A DNA stretch of 53,313 bases from CAMCFD01 sp965661355 (GCA_965661355.1 CBFIDI010000004.1:1-53313); one strand, 5' to 3'. Counted from the stretch's first letter, positions 8,972-18,249 are shown. The notes: a model not told the origin generated them from the letters alone. Made by a program: numbers and translations.

Positions 8972-9262
8972 ATGACCGAGATTACAAACAAAGATGTAAA
9001 AAAAATAGCAAGATTAGCCCGAATTGAAATTAACGAAAAAGATTGCGAGTTTTTATCTAAAAAGCTAGCTGAAATTATCCATTGGGTCGAAGATTTAAAC
9101 GAGCTTGACACCAAAGACATAGAGCCAATGATTAATGTTCATCACGCTTCCCTTACATTAGCCAAAGATGAAATTAAAGACGGAAATATTTCTGAAGATG
9201 TGTTGAAAAATGCCAAAAACTCAAAATATGGTTACTTTGCCGTTCCTAAGGTTATTGAATAA
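8972..9262 (+). CDS. gatC: Glutamyl-tRNA(Gln) amidotransferase subunit C
   Basis: GatC is the small subunit that stabilises the GatA-GatB interface in tRNA-dependent amidation. The 96-residue protein has the typical pattern: DVKKIARLARIEI at the N-terminus, then a helical segment, then LDTKDIEPMINVHH, ending VPKVIE. Length matches the family (about 95-100). It is followed 11 bases later by the hdaA-like gene and not by gatA. Confidence 0.93.
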   Translation: MTEITNKDVKKIARLARIEINEKDCEFLSKKLAEIIHWVEDLNELDTKDIEPMINVHHASLTLAKDEIKDGNISEDVLKNAKNSKYGYFAVPKVIE

Positions 9263-9273
9263 TTTGGTTTTAA

Positions 9274-9936
9274 ATGTCGTCAAGTCAGCTTTTTCTTCGC
9301 TTTAACAGTAACAATATACAAGTTCTTCCTGAACAAGATTTTATCTTTTGTCACGAAAACCAGCAACCTTGTGAATTTTTAGAAAAATTCTTTCACCAAA
9401 AGCTATCAGACAAAAATCTGGTCCAGCGCCTAATTATAAAAGGCGAAAAATTTTCTGGAAAAAGCTCTTTATTAAATATTTTTGCAAAAAAATACAGCGC
9501 CAAATTTATAAAAGCAACCTTTCTTGAGAAGGGCGGAATTTTTGAGAAGGGAAAATTCTATATTTTAGAAGATATTGACAATATTGAAGATGACAATATA
9601 TTGTTTTATATTTTAAATTCAGCTTACGAAAATCAGTCCTTTTTGGTTATGAGCGCAAAAAATATTGAAATTTTTAAGTTAAAAGATTTGGTTTCAAGAC
9701 TTAAAAATATTTATGTTTGCGAAATTAAGAATCCTGAAATTGAAACTATTACAATGTTAATTTTTAGCTCATTATCAAAAAAGCAGCTTAAAATTTCTTC
9801 AAATATAATAGGTGCAATGGTTAATAAAAGTGATCGCAGCTATGAAAGCGCCTTTAAAATTGCTGATAAGATTGAAAAGTTTTGTTTTGAAAATAAAAGA
9901 CAGCCAAGCAAGAAAGATTTGAACTTGTTGATATAA
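9274..9936 (+). CDS. hdaA: HdaA/DnaA-like regulatory ATPase
   Basis: A 220-residue protein resembling the alphaproteobacterial HdaA group, DnaA domain III-like proteins that help inactivate DnaA-ATP after initiation. Visible are the N-terminal F-x-F start (LFLRFN), a P-loop GEKFSGKSS near residues 57-65, and the Walker B-like FYILEDIDNI. The helical C-terminal lid (SYESAFKIADKIEKFC) also fits. There is no DnaA DNA-binding domain IV, as expected for Hda. It is probably co-transcribed with gatC. The similarity is to the group's pattern rather than to one strong unique motif. Confidence 0.7.
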   Translation: MSSSQLFLRFNSNNIQVLPEQDFIFCHENQQPCEFLEKFFHQKLSDKNLVQRLIIKGEKFSGKSSLLNIFAKKYSAKFIKATFLEKGGIFEKGKFYILEDIDNIEDDNILFYILNSAYENQSFLVMSAKNIEIFKLKDLVSRLKNIYVCEIKNPEIETITMLIFSSLSKKQLKISSNIIGAMVNKSDRSYESAFKIADKIEKFCFENKRQPSKKDLNLLI

Positions 9937-10050
9937 AAATTATGTAAAAATAGTTTTATATTTAAGGACCAATGCCATAATTACAAAATTTAAACAATAT
10001 AAAGTAGTAATCAGCAAAAAACCTTTTACAAAAAATAAGGGTCTAGACAA

Positions 10051-10125
10051 TTTTACAATGTATTATTCCTAAATTATTTTAGTAAGATCTCATATAAATT
10101 ATCTTTTCTATTATTAACCAGAACT
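10051..10125 (+). repeat. Degenerate dispersed repeat, family B, copy 2
   Basis: It aligns with 8226-8290 through TTTACAA, TATTATTCCTAA, ATCTCATATAAATT and TTTTCTATTATTA. The rest of the spacer 9937-10265 shows no gene or other feature. Confidence 0.5.
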
Positions 10126-10265
10126 AAGCCCGCTGGGGAAATTATGCGGCTAAAAATAAGATTTACAAGATATTAGTTAGTCTAAAAAAAATTTAACTTG
10201 AAAAGTAATTATAGATATTTGTAGTTGCAAAATAGCAAACTCTCAATTGTAAATTGAAAATATCT

Positions 10266-10898
10266 TTATCTAGATCTGGCAGGCCTATTTTTGATTTTAT
10301 TAATTATTATGTATCCCGCTATTAGCAAAGAGCAAAATATTATCACCATAATCAAAATTAGCGATAGATATTTATTGACCATATCTTGGTTTGATCCAAT
10401 TAAATACCCTAAAATAGCTAATATAGAAGTCCAAATTGCAGACCCCAAAGAAGTATAAAAAGTAAATTTTACAATATTCATTTTAGCTAAACCCGCTGGA
10501 AGAGAAATAAAATGACGAAAACCAATCAATAAACGACCAGTAAATACCGAAATTTCACCATGTTTACTAAAATAATTCTCAATTTTAACAATAGTACATT
10601 CTTTAATAAAGAAAAAACGCCCTATTCTAAAAATTACCGGTCGCCCCAAATAAAACGCAATATAATAACTAAAGGCCGCACCTGCAACATTACCAAGAAG
10701 ACCGTAAATTATCACCAACGCTAAATTCATATCTTTATTTGCCGCCGCAAGTCCAGCAGGTATCATAATAACTTCGCTTGGAATTGGCACCAAGGTACTT
10801 TCAAGAAACATACCTATAAATATACCCAAATAGCCAATTGTATTAATGAAATCTACTAATATTTCAACCAAATATCCAACTATTTCATGTATATCCAT
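10266..10898 (-). CDS. DedA family membrane protein
   Basis: A 210-residue inner-membrane protein with DedA hallmarks: GYLGIFIGMFLESTLVPIPSE near the N-terminus, the G-x-x-x-G-rich GNVAGAAFSYYIAFYLGR block, and FTGRLLIGFRHFISLPAG with the conserved arginines. DedA proteins are needed for envelope integrity and proton-motive-force homeostasis, and some act as lipid flippases (for undecaprenyl phosphate, for example). It is transcribed alone. A repeat-filled spacer separates it from gmk. Confidence 0.88.
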   Translation of the reverse strand: MDIHEIVGYLVEILVDFINTIGYLGIFIGMFLESTLVPIPSEVIMIPAGLAAANKDMNLALVIIYGLLGNVAGAAFSYYIAFYLGRPVIFRIGRFFFIKECTIVKIENYFSKHGEISVFTGRLLIGFRHFISLPAGLAKMNIVKFTFYTSLGSAIWTSILAILGYLIGSNQDMVNKYLSLILIMVIIFCSLLIAGYIIINKIKNRPARSR

Positions 10899-11023
10899 AA
10901 TAATTTATTTATGATTTTAAAAGCTTTATTCTAATTAAAATATTGTAAATTATAACATTTAATTACGCCAGTAAAAAAATTTTTATCCCAAATAATTACA
11001 TTTTAGCTTTATAATTAACCACT

Positions 11024-11165
11024 TATCCATTTAAATTTATTTAATAAAATCATCGTAAAAACTTCTGTAATATCAGCAAAATTACTCATTTTTTTACGAT
11101 AATATACCTTGGTAAAATTTTTTAACCCCCTGATAATTAACCATAAAGTTAAAATTGTATAACTG
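11024..11165 (-). repeat. Dispersed hairpin repeat, family D, copy 2
   Basis: Reverse-complement partner of 6636-6775 (51 of 60 identities over the 11081-11140 core). Here the arms are perfect: ATCGTAAAAA (11052-11061) and TTTTTACGAT (11091-11100), separated by 29 bases. It lies between the DedA gene and gmk in the 361-base spacer 10899-11259, which holds no gene. Confidence 0.7.
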
Positions 11166-11179
11166 AGATTGAATGAATT

Positions 11180-11235
11180 TAAAAATAGCAGAAAATTTAT
11201 ACGAGATTTTATTGAAAAATAAAAATTTAGTGATA
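11180..11235 (-). repeat. Degenerate dispersed repeat, family B, copy 3
   Basis: Read on the minus strand, it gives ATTATCACTAAATTTTTATT, then ATCTCGTATAAATTTT, then CTATTTTTA. This matches copies at 8226 and 10051 in block order. It directly adjoins the family D copy. Confidence 0.4.
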
Positions 11236-11259
11236 ATTTACTCTAAATCTTTTTATATT

Positions 11260-11883
11260 CTATTTAAATTCCTTTACAAAGTCAGATATTTGACTTCTTG
11301 AAAGCCTAGATACGCGCTTTGAGTCTATTATAGCCCGCACTTTTTGATAAGTTGAATTGAGATCGTCATTAATTAAAATATACTCATATTCTTTATAATG
11401 ACTTATTTCGTCAAGTGCTTTTTCCATTCTTGCTTTGACAATTTTTTCTGGGTCCTGAGCTCTATTTTTAAGCCTTCTTTCAAGCTCTTTTAGCGATGGC
11501 GGCAAAATAAAAATAGAAATTATTGAATCAGGATTAAATCTTTCTTTAATTTGTCTTGCTCCTTGCCAATCAATGTCAAAAATTATTTCTTCGCCATTTT
11601 TTAATGAATAATCAACCATTTTTTTTGGTGTAGCATAATAATTTCCAAAGACATTTGCACTTTCAATAAATTCGTTATTTTCATGCATTTCTTTGAATTT
11701 TTCTGCAGATATGAAATAATAATGCTTGCCATCAATTTCTTGCGACCTTTTTTGTCGTGTGGTCGCAGAAATAGAAAGTTTAGTTAGTGGGTCGTTTTTA
11801 ATAATCATTTTACATAAGGTCGACTTTCCAGCTCCGGAAGGTGACGATATTATTATTAAAAAAGGGTCATGCGAAATAAACAT
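11260..11883 (-). CDS. gmk: Guanylate kinase
   Basis: Gmk phosphorylates GMP to GDP with ATP. The 207-residue protein has the P-loop SSPSGAGKST, the GMP-binding TTRQKRSQEIDGKHYYF region, the lid and the IDWQGARQIKE block. Length fits the family. The stop is 11 bases from the fabI stop-to-start junction, with both genes on the minus strand and fabI upstream, so they probably form a fabI-gmk transcript. Confidence 0.96.
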   Translation of the reverse strand: MFISHDPFLIIISSPSGAGKSTLCKMIIKNDPLTKLSISATTRQKRSQEIDGKHYYFISAEKFKEMHENNEFIESANVFGNYYATPKKMVDYSLKNGEEIIFDIDWQGARQIKERFNPDSIISIFILPPSLKELERRLKNRAQDPEKIVKARMEKALDEISHYKEYEYILINDDLNSTYQKVRAIIDSKRVSRLSRSQISDFVKEFK

Positions 11884-11894
11884 TTTGTTTATTT

Positions 11895-12707
11895 TTAGTC
11901 TTTAGCTAAATTGATATCGGGTGCATCAGGGGCTTTCATACCGACAACATGATAACCAGCATCTACATGAATTACTTCGCCAGTAACACCAGAACCAAGC
12001 TCGCTGATTAAAAATACGCCAGCACCGCCAACATCTTTAATGTCAATATTTCTTCTGAGTGGAGCGTTGTTTTCATTCCATTTAAAAATTAATTTAAAGT
12101 CGCCAATTCCACTAGCTGCTAAAGTTTTTACCGGACCTGCTGATATTGCATTAACGCGGATATTTTCTTTACCCAAATCCATAGCCAAATAACGAGTCGA
12201 AGCCTCTAAGGCCGCCTTTGCAACGCCCATTACATTATAATGCGGAACCACTTTCTCAGCGCCATAATAACTAAGAGTTACAATTGAACCGCCGCCAGCA
12301 TTTTTCATTAAACCTTCTGCTGCTTTTGAGACCACAGCTAAGGAATATGCTGAAATATTCATCGTGCTGGCAAAATTATTTGGTGAAGTGTCGACAAATC
12401 TGCCACGCAATTCCTCTTTATCAGAATAAGCAATTGCATGAATTAAGAAATCTAGCTTACCCCACTTCTCTTCAAGTGCCTTAAATGTTGCGTCAACTGA
12501 TTCTTGATTGGTAACATCACATTCTAAAACCATGTCTGAGCCGACCGATTTTGCTAATGGCTCTACGCGTTTTTTTAGCGCTTCCCCTTGATAGGTAAAT
12601 GCTAAATCTGCGCCATATTTACTTGCTTCTTCAGCAATTCCCCATGCGATCGAGCGGTTATTGGCTACGCCCATGATGAGACCTTTTTTTCCTTGTAAGA
12701 TTGTCAT
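11895..12707 (-). CDS. fabI: Enoyl-[acyl-carrier-protein] reductase (NADH)
   Basis: FabI performs the last reduction in each cycle of type II fatty acid elongation. The 270-residue short-chain dehydrogenase has GVANNRSIAWGIA for the cofactor, SYYGAEKVVPHYNVMG and the catalytic Tyr-x6-Lys (YNVMGVAK). ISAGPVKTLAASGI follows, where triclosan-class inhibitors bind. Length is typical. It is upstream of gmk on the same strand. Confidence 0.96.
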   Translation of the reverse strand: MTILQGKKGLIMGVANNRSIAWGIAEEASKYGADLAFTYQGEALKKRVEPLAKSVGSDMVLECDVTNQESVDATFKALEEKWGKLDFLIHAIAYSDKEELRGRFVDTSPNNFASTMNISAYSLAVVSKAAEGLMKNAGGGSIVTLSYYGAEKVVPHYNVMGVAKAALEASTRYLAMDLGKENIRVNAISAGPVKTLAASGIGDFKLIFKWNENNAPLRRNIDIKDVGGAGVFLISELGSGVTGEVIHVDAGYHVVGMKAPDAPDINLAKD

Positions 12708-12812
12708 GATTTGGATTGATTATATTATTTAAATCTCTTTATCATTAGTTTGAAAAAGTTGGACACAAAAAAGATGGCAAAAAAATAAGCTTATTAAAAT
12801 CAGGTTATTTTC

Positions 12813-12841
12813 TTGAAAAATTTATTTATCCATATTATACT
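12813..12841 (+). promoter_or_regulatory. Sigma-70-type promoter for hemF
   Basis: TTGAAA (12813-12818) and TATACT (12836-12841) are separated by 17 bases, and the hemF ATG follows 32 bases later. This is one of the clearest promoters in the window. Confidence 0.65.
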
Positions 12842-12873
12842 ATAAACATAAAATATTAAGTTTTCAAGAAAAA

Positions 12874-13752
12874 ATGATAGATTTAACTCAAAAAAAGAAG
12901 GAATGTCGCGACTGGTTCAAAAGTTTGCGCAATAATATATGCGATGAATTTGAAAAAATTGAAGAAGAATATATTAACCGCGGTGAAAAACATGTTGTAA
13001 ATCAAGAAAAACCTGGTAAGTTCATCAGAAAATCTTGGAAAAGAGACAATTTCAAAAATGAAGATGGTGGTGGCGGTGAAATGTCAAGTATGAAAGGTAA
13101 TGTATTTGAAAAGGTCGGAGTTAATATTTCAACCGTTTACGGCGAATTTAGCGAAGAATTTCGTTCGCAAATTCCGGGTGCAAGCGAAGATCCTAGATTT
13201 TACGCGACAGGCATTTCTTTGGTGGCGCATATGACATCTCCCTTGGTTCCGGCGGTTCATATGAATACTAGATTTATTTCAACCACCAAAAATTGGTTTG
13301 GCGGCGGCGCAGATTTAAACCCGATTTACGAAGATGTCAATGATAAAAATGACTTTCATTTAACCCTTAAAGAATCTTGCGAAAAATATCAAAAAGGATC
13401 TTATGAAAAATATAAAAAAGAATGCGATAAATATTTTTTTATAAAACACAGGGGTGTCGCAAGAGGGGTTGGCGGAATTTTTTATGATTATCTAAACTCA
13501 AATAATTTTGAAAAAGATTTTAATTTTACCAAAAATGTCGGCCTAGCTTTTTTAGATATTTATCCAAAAATTGTCAGAAGAAATATGTTTAAAAAATTCA
13601 ACCAAGAACAGCGCGAGCATCAATTAAAAAAACGCGGCCTATATACAGAGTTTAATTTAGTCTATGACCGCGGAACAAAATTTGGATTAATGACCGGAGG
13701 AAACACAGAAGCTATTTTAATGAGCCTTCCGCCAATTGCTAAATGGGATTAA
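12874..13752 (+). CDS. hemF: Oxygen-dependent coproporphyrinogen III oxidase
   Basis: HemF oxidatively decarboxylates coproporphyrinogen III to protoporphyrinogen IX using O2, late in haem synthesis. The 292-residue protein carries the family signatures: GGGGEMSSMKGNVFEKVGVN, PAVHMNTRFI, the GGGADLNP block, KHRGVARGVGGIFYDYL and YDRGTKFGL near the C-terminus. Length and motifs match the aerobic enzyme, so oxygen is available at least at times. It has its own promoter and is convergent with the nitroreductase-like gene 24 bases away. Confidence 0.96.
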   Translation: MIDLTQKKKECRDWFKSLRNNICDEFEKIEEEYINRGEKHVVNQEKPGKFIRKSWKRDNFKNEDGGGGEMSSMKGNVFEKVGVNISTVYGEFSEEFRSQIPGASEDPRFYATGISLVAHMTSPLVPAVHMNTRFISTTKNWFGGGADLNPIYEDVNDKNDFHLTLKESCEKYQKGSYEKYKKECDKYFFIKHRGVARGVGGIFYDYLNSNNFEKDFNFTKNVGLAFLDIYPKIVRRNMFKKFNQEQREHQLKKRGLYTEFNLVYDRGTKFGLMTGGNTEAILMSLPPIAKWD

Positions 13753-13776
13753 TAAAAAATAAAATTTAATTAGCCG

Positions 13777-14871
13777 CTATTTAAAAGTCGTGGCTTTATT
13801 GACATTTTTTCTTTGAGAATAGCAAACTTTAGCATTTTCATCTGCATATCCTATTGTAAAGCACAAAGTGCAAACTTGATATTCTGGCAACTCAAGAAAT
13901 TCTTGAAGGTGACGATCTTTTTTAAAACTCGGCGTCCAACTTATCGGACATGACGAAAGACCCATTGTCTCTAATGAGTTCATGAAATTTGCCGCAACCA
14001 AACCCGAATCTAGATAAGGCGCTCCTACCATGTCGACCTCTGCGCCATAACAACTTAAATCGGCAATTAAAAAAGCAAAGACCGGAATATGTTCTGAAAA
14101 ACATGTGGTGCCACTCGGAATATTTCTGGCTTTTTTAATATCTTCTTCTTTGTCAATAAAGTGAAATTTTAACGCAGTTCTGTTATATGAAGTCGGGCTG
14201 TTTACTGCAATTTTTGCCGCCTCAATTAAATCTGATCTTCTAACTCTTTTTGAATCATTATAAAACCTAACCGATTTTCTGCTCTGAACAATGTAATCAT
14301 ACAATTCATCGCCACCCAATTCTTCTTCATTATTTAGCATTTCTTTGAGATTTTTCAAATAAAAGGGCGTATAGTCCTTTTTGCTAAAAATAATATTTTC
14401 AGGAAGATTTTGGCAAATTTCTTTAAAATCTTTAATTTCTTGCGCTAATTTGGGTCTGTCGTTAAATTTAGAGAAATATTGATTTAATACTTGATATGAC
14501 CAGATTATAATCCTTTCGTCACCACTGCTAGTTTCACAATTTATTTTGAAATATTCAAGGGTCTGCCTTATATAGTCAGTTGCGAATAGATGATTGCTAT
14601 TAGGAATGCACAAGGCTTTTTCTAGCCGATGAATATTACTAGTTAAAGATGACTTAACTGATTCAGAACCAGGACTTGAAGACAAAAATTGATGTCTAGC
14701 ATTTAAAATTTTAAAACTTACTAAATCAAGACTCTTGTTAAATAAAAAATAATATAACGCAGATAATTTAGGTGATTTTTTGCAAAATTCTATAACTTTA
14801 TGAGAAATAGATATTTTTAAACACTTCTTCAAAACCCCTTTCTTTTGTCGTATTTTTTTTATTATTATCAT
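13777..14871 (-). CDS. Nitroreductase-family protein of a polysaccharide cluster
   Basis: A 364-residue protein. About 170 N-terminal residues have no motif I recognise, and a C-terminal FMN nitroreductase-like domain follows: YIVQSRKSVRFYNDSKRV, AVNSPTSYNRTALKF, a middle block with LDSGLVAANFMNSLETMGLS, and CTLCFTIGYAD. The flavin-binding N-terminal Arg-Ser-x-Arg pattern is kept (SRKSVRF). Long two-part proteins of this sort are found in polysaccharide loci, but their reaction is not known to me. The start codon shares one base with the rmlB stop (TAATG), so translation is coupled to rmlB. Confidence 0.75.
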   Translation of the reverse strand: MIIIKKIRQKKGVLKKCLKISISHKVIEFCKKSPKLSALYYFLFNKSLDLVSFKILNARHQFLSSSPGSESVKSSLTSNIHRLEKALCIPNSNHLFATDYIRQTLEYFKINCETSSGDERIIIWSYQVLNQYFSKFNDRPKLAQEIKDFKEICQNLPENIIFSKKDYTPFYLKNLKEMLNNEEELGGDELYDYIVQSRKSVRFYNDSKRVRRSDLIEAAKIAVNSPTSYNRTALKFHFIDKEEDIKKARNIPSGTTCFSEHIPVFAFLIADLSCYGAEVDMVGAPYLDSGLVAANFMNSLETMGLSSCPISWTPSFKKDRHLQEFLELPEYQVCTLCFTIGYADENAKVCYSQRKNVNKATTFK

Positions 14872-15863
14872 TATATTATGGCCTTTATTATTTTTCTGAG
14901 ATTTTCATCGAAACTATTTTTTATTTCAAAACCCAGCTCTTCTTTTGCCTTTTTATTATTGATTGCATAACGAAAATCGTGACCTTTTCTGTCTTGAACA
15001 AATTCAATTTGCTCTTTGTAAGAATTATTATTTGCCAAAGGCCTTATTTCATCAAGAATTTCACATATTTTATTAGCAATTTCTATATTTTGCACCTCAT
15101 ATTCACCACCAAAACAATAAGTTTGACCAATTTTACCAGATGTTAGCGCAAGATAAATTCCTTTGCAATGATCAGTAACATAAATCCAATCGCGAATATT
15201 TTTTCCGTTACCATAAATCGGAATTTTTTGACCTAAAGTCGCCTTTTTTATTATTGTTGGTATTAATTTTTCATGATGCTGATTTGGGCCATAATTATTC
15301 GAGCAATTTGTTATAATTACCGGCAGAGAATATGTTTTATGCCAAGCTCTGACCAAGTGATCAGAAGAAGCTTTTGAAGCTGAATATGGCGAATTTGGCA
15401 AATATTTGTTATTTTCGGTAAAAGAATCGTCATTTTGCGACAAAGAACCAAAAACCTCGTCGGTAGAAACATGTAAAAATCGAAAATCACCTTTCTTTTT
15501 TTCATCAATTATATTTTCATGATATTTTCTTGACGCTTCTAAAATTTGAAAAGTTCCCACAATATTAGTTTGAATAAACTCATGAGCGCAATTAATAGAA
15601 TTATCAACATGACTTTCAGCGGCAAAATTTACAACATAATCAATGTCGTGCTTTTGTAAAATTTCGTAAATTAGGTCACAATCTGCAATATCGCCTTTAA
15701 CGAAATGATAATTTGAATTTCCTTCAACTGCCTTAACATTATCTTTATTGGCAGCGTAGGTTACTTTGTCTAAATTGACAACTTTATTGCCGTTTTTAAC
15801 TTGCTCAACAACAAAATGACTTCCTATAAATCCTAGGCCGCCAGTAATAAGAAAATTTTTCAT
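14871..15863 (-). CDS. rmlB: dTDP-glucose 4,6-dehydratase
   Basis: RmlB turns dTDP-glucose into dTDP-4-keto-6-deoxyglucose. The 330-residue extended SDR protein has GGLGFIGSHFV for NAD, the DTDEVFG-type block (HVSTDEVFGSL) with catalytic Asp/Glu, YSASKASSDH with Tyr-x3-Lys, and NCSNNYGPNQHHEKLIP. All are diagnostic. It heads a two-gene minus-strand unit with the nitroreductase-like gene and is divergent from rmlA, 233 bases away. The product most likely feeds the aminosugar branch encoded at 16977 and 18662, since no rmlC or rmlD is present here. Confidence 0.95.
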   Translation of the reverse strand: MKNFLITGGLGFIGSHFVVEQVKNGNKVVNLDKVTYAANKDNVKAVEGNSNYHFVKGDIADCDLIYEILQKHDIDYVVNFAAESHVDNSINCAHEFIQTNIVGTFQILEASRKYHENIIDEKKKGDFRFLHVSTDEVFGSLSQNDDSFTENNKYLPNSPYSASKASSDHLVRAWHKTYSLPVIITNCSNNYGPNQHHEKLIPTIIKKATLGQKIPIYGNGKNIRDWIYVTDHCKGIYLALTSGKIGQTYCFGGEYEVQNIEIANKICEILDEIRPLANNNSYKEQIEFVQDRKGHDFRYAINNKKAKEELGFEIKNSFDENLRKIIKAII

Positions 15864-16096
15864 GAAAATACTCGACTTTTATTTGTAAAATTGTATAATT
15901 ATTGTTTCTATCCGTCCTTGAATAAATATTTGTGCAAAGTGATTTAAGTAAGAAAATTAATTGTAAAAAACATAATATATTTCCGTTAGTAGTTTTCTTG
16001 CTTAAATTTTGAGACAAAAATATTATTTTAATGATGAATTTTGGCATTGCCCCCAAATTATAACTATTTAATATTAAATTTGAAGATATTTTTAAG

Positions 16097-16990
16097 ATGA
16101 AAGGAATAATTCTAGCCGGAGGATCAGGAACGAGATTGGCGCCCCTTACAAATGTAATAAGCAAACAACTTCTGCCAGTTTACGACAAACCCATGATTTG
16201 CTACCCTTTGGCAACTTTAATGAATTTAGGAATTAAAGAAATTCTAATTATTTCTACCGAATTAGATACAAAAAATATAGAAAATTTTTTGGGCTGTGGC
16301 AAAGAATATGGCATAAAATTAAGCTATAAAACACAAAAAGAACCAAAAGGAATTGCAGATGCATTCTTAATTGGTGAAGATTTTATTGGCTCTGAAAATG
16401 TTTGCCTAATTCTAGGTGACAATATTTTTTATGGATCAGAAATTAGTGGTGACTTACTTGAAAATAAGCTCAAAAATTTAGGCGATGAAATTGGGGCCTA
16501 CATATTCGCATATCATGTTTCTGACCCACAAAGATATGGCATTGTAAATTACGATTATGATGAAAAAAAGATATTATCTTTAGAAGAAAAGCCAAAATAC
16601 CCAAAATCTAATTGGGCGGTTACTGGTTTATATTTTTACGATTCAAAAGTAGTTGATATTGCTAAAAATCTTAAACCTTCCGATAGGGGCGAGCTTGAAA
16701 TTACCGATGTTAACAAAGAATATCTAAGGCAAGAAAGGCTTGATGTTGTGCAATTTAAAAGAGGCTTTGCTTGGCTTGACGCCGGAACGCCAGACTCTTT
16801 AATTGAAAGCGCTCAATTTATTCAAACAATAGAAAAAAGGCAAGACCTTAAAATTGCCTGCCTAGAAGAAATATCTTACAGAAAATCCTTAATAAGCCCT
16901 GAAGAATTCAAAAAATTGATTAAAAAATACAAAAAAAATTCTCCTTATAGACAATATTTAGATAAATTAATAGCTTATGATAGAATTTGA
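16097..16990 (+). CDS. rmlA: Glucose-1-phosphate thymidylyltransferase
   Basis: RmlA makes dTDP-glucose from glucose-1-phosphate and dTTP. The 297-residue protein starts MKGIILAGGSGTRLAPLT, the nucleotide-binding signature, with QLLPVYDKPMI, LGDNIFYG, and EEKPKYPKSNWAVTGLYFYD further on. The 3' end overlaps the next gene by 14 bases, showing a coupled rmlA-aminotransferase pair. It is divergent from rmlB. Confidence 0.95.
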   Translation: MKGIILAGGSGTRLAPLTNVISKQLLPVYDKPMICYPLATLMNLGIKEILIISTELDTKNIENFLGCGKEYGIKLSYKTQKEPKGIADAFLIGEDFIGSENVCLILGDNIFYGSEISGDLLENKLKNLGDEIGAYIFAYHVSDPQRYGIVNYDYDEKKILSLEEKPKYPKSNWAVTGLYFYDSKVVDIAKNLKPSDRGELEITDVNKEYLRQERLDVVQFKRGFAWLDAGTPDSLIESAQFIQTIEKRQDLKIACLEEISYRKSLISPEEFKKLIKKYKKNSPYRQYLDKLIAYDRI

Positions 16991-18059
16991 AAATTTACAA
17001 AAACTAAATCAACCCTTTTTTCAGGAATATAAAAAGTCATTTAGCCAAACTCTTGATAGCGGCTGGTATATCATGGGGAAAACTTTAGAAAAATTCGAGC
17101 AAGAATTCGCTAAATATTGCGGTTATCAAAATTGCACTGGTGTTGCTTCTGGTCTTGACGCTCTTACTTTATCGCTTGAAGCTTTAAACCTAAAAAAAGA
17201 AAGCGAGGTGATAATGGCCTCAAATACCTATATAGCAACAATTTTAGCTGCAATAAAAGCCGGTTTAAAGCCTGTTTTGGTTGAGCCCAACATTTCAACT
17301 TATAACATTGATCCAGAAAAAATATTAGAAAAGATTAACGGCAATACTAAGGTAGTTTTAGTAACTCATTTATATGGCCAACTTTGTCAAATGGACAAAA
17401 TAGTGAAAATCTGTAATGACAATAATTTAAAACTGATAGAAGATTGCGCCCAAGCACATGGAGCCAAATATAAAAATAAAAAAGCAGGAACCTTTGGTGA
17501 TTTTGGCGCATTTAGCTTTTACCCAACAAAAAATTTGGGTTGCCTAGGAGATGGTGGCGCGGTTTTGTGCAATGATGAAGAATTAAACGAAAAAATAAGA
17601 ACTTTAAGAAATTACGGATCTAAAATAAAATATCACAATGAAGTAATAGGTCACAATTCAAGGCTTGATGAAATTCAAGCTGGATTTTTATCGGTTAAAC
17701 TAAAATATTTAGACAAAATTAACGATCATAAAAATAAACTAGCAAATATATATGACGCAAATTTGTCAAATAAATTTATAAAGCCGCATAAAGACGAAAA
17801 CTACTATCATATTTACCATGTTTTTAACATAAGGCATGAAAAGCGCGATGAAATTAAAGATTTTTTACTAAAGAATAATATCAAAACCGAAATTCATTAT
17901 CCAGTTTCTCCTAATCGTCAAAAAGCTTTGCAAGGTTACTTTAATGAAGAATATCCTATTTCGCAAGAAATTCATAATACAACTTTAAGCTTACCAATTT
18001 CATTTTATCACCAAGAGGAAGATATTCTAAAAGTTTGCGAAGCTTTGAATAAGTTTTAA
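16977..18059 (+). CDS. DegT-family sugar aminotransferase (FdtB/QdtB-like)
   Basis: A 360-residue PLP aminotransferase of the DegT/DnrJ/EryC1 family. GVASGLDALTLSL, the PLP-aspartate region EDCAQAHGAKY, and the Schiff-base lysine in FYPTKNLGCLGDGG are seen, followed by HNSRLDEIQAGFL. Next to rmlA and with an FdtA/QdtA-like isomerase nearby, it most likely aminates C3 of dTDP-3-keto-6-deoxyhexose to give dTDP-Fuc3N or dTDP-Qui3N. The last enzyme, an N-acetyltransferase (FdtC/QdtC), is not in the window. Whether the sugar is galacto or gluco cannot be told from sequence. Confidence 0.85.
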   Translation: MIEFENLQKLNQPFFQEYKKSFSQTLDSGWYIMGKTLEKFEQEFAKYCGYQNCTGVASGLDALTLSLEALNLKKESEVIMASNTYIATILAAIKAGLKPVLVEPNISTYNIDPEKILEKINGNTKVVLVTHLYGQLCQMDKIVKICNDNNLKLIEDCAQAHGAKYKNKKAGTFGDFGAFSFYPTKNLGCLGDGGAVLCNDEELNEKIRTLRNYGSKIKYHNEVIGHNSRLDEIQAGFLSVKLKYLDKINDHKNKLANIYDANLSNKFIKPHKDENYYHIYHVFNIRHEKRDEIKDFLLKNNIKTEIHYPVSPNRQKALQGYFNEEYPISQEIHNTTLSLPISFYHQEEDILKVCEALNKF

Positions 18060-18249
18060 GATTTGACATCATAAAAAATTAGGCAGTAGATTGAGAAAAA
18101 TTGTAAATAGTTAAGCGTAATTTACTAAAAATATACAATATCTCAGCCTTTAAGCCTGATTACAACTTTATAACATTTTTGTGTCTTTTAAGGCCGCGTA
18201 AAAGATAAAATATTTTTAGACAAAATTATTACAAAAACAAAATCATGCC

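Noticed and set aside
15805..16164. 119-codon frame across the rmlB-rmlA intergenic region
   Set aside because: Antisense to the start of rmlA and overlapping rmlB; random in composition.
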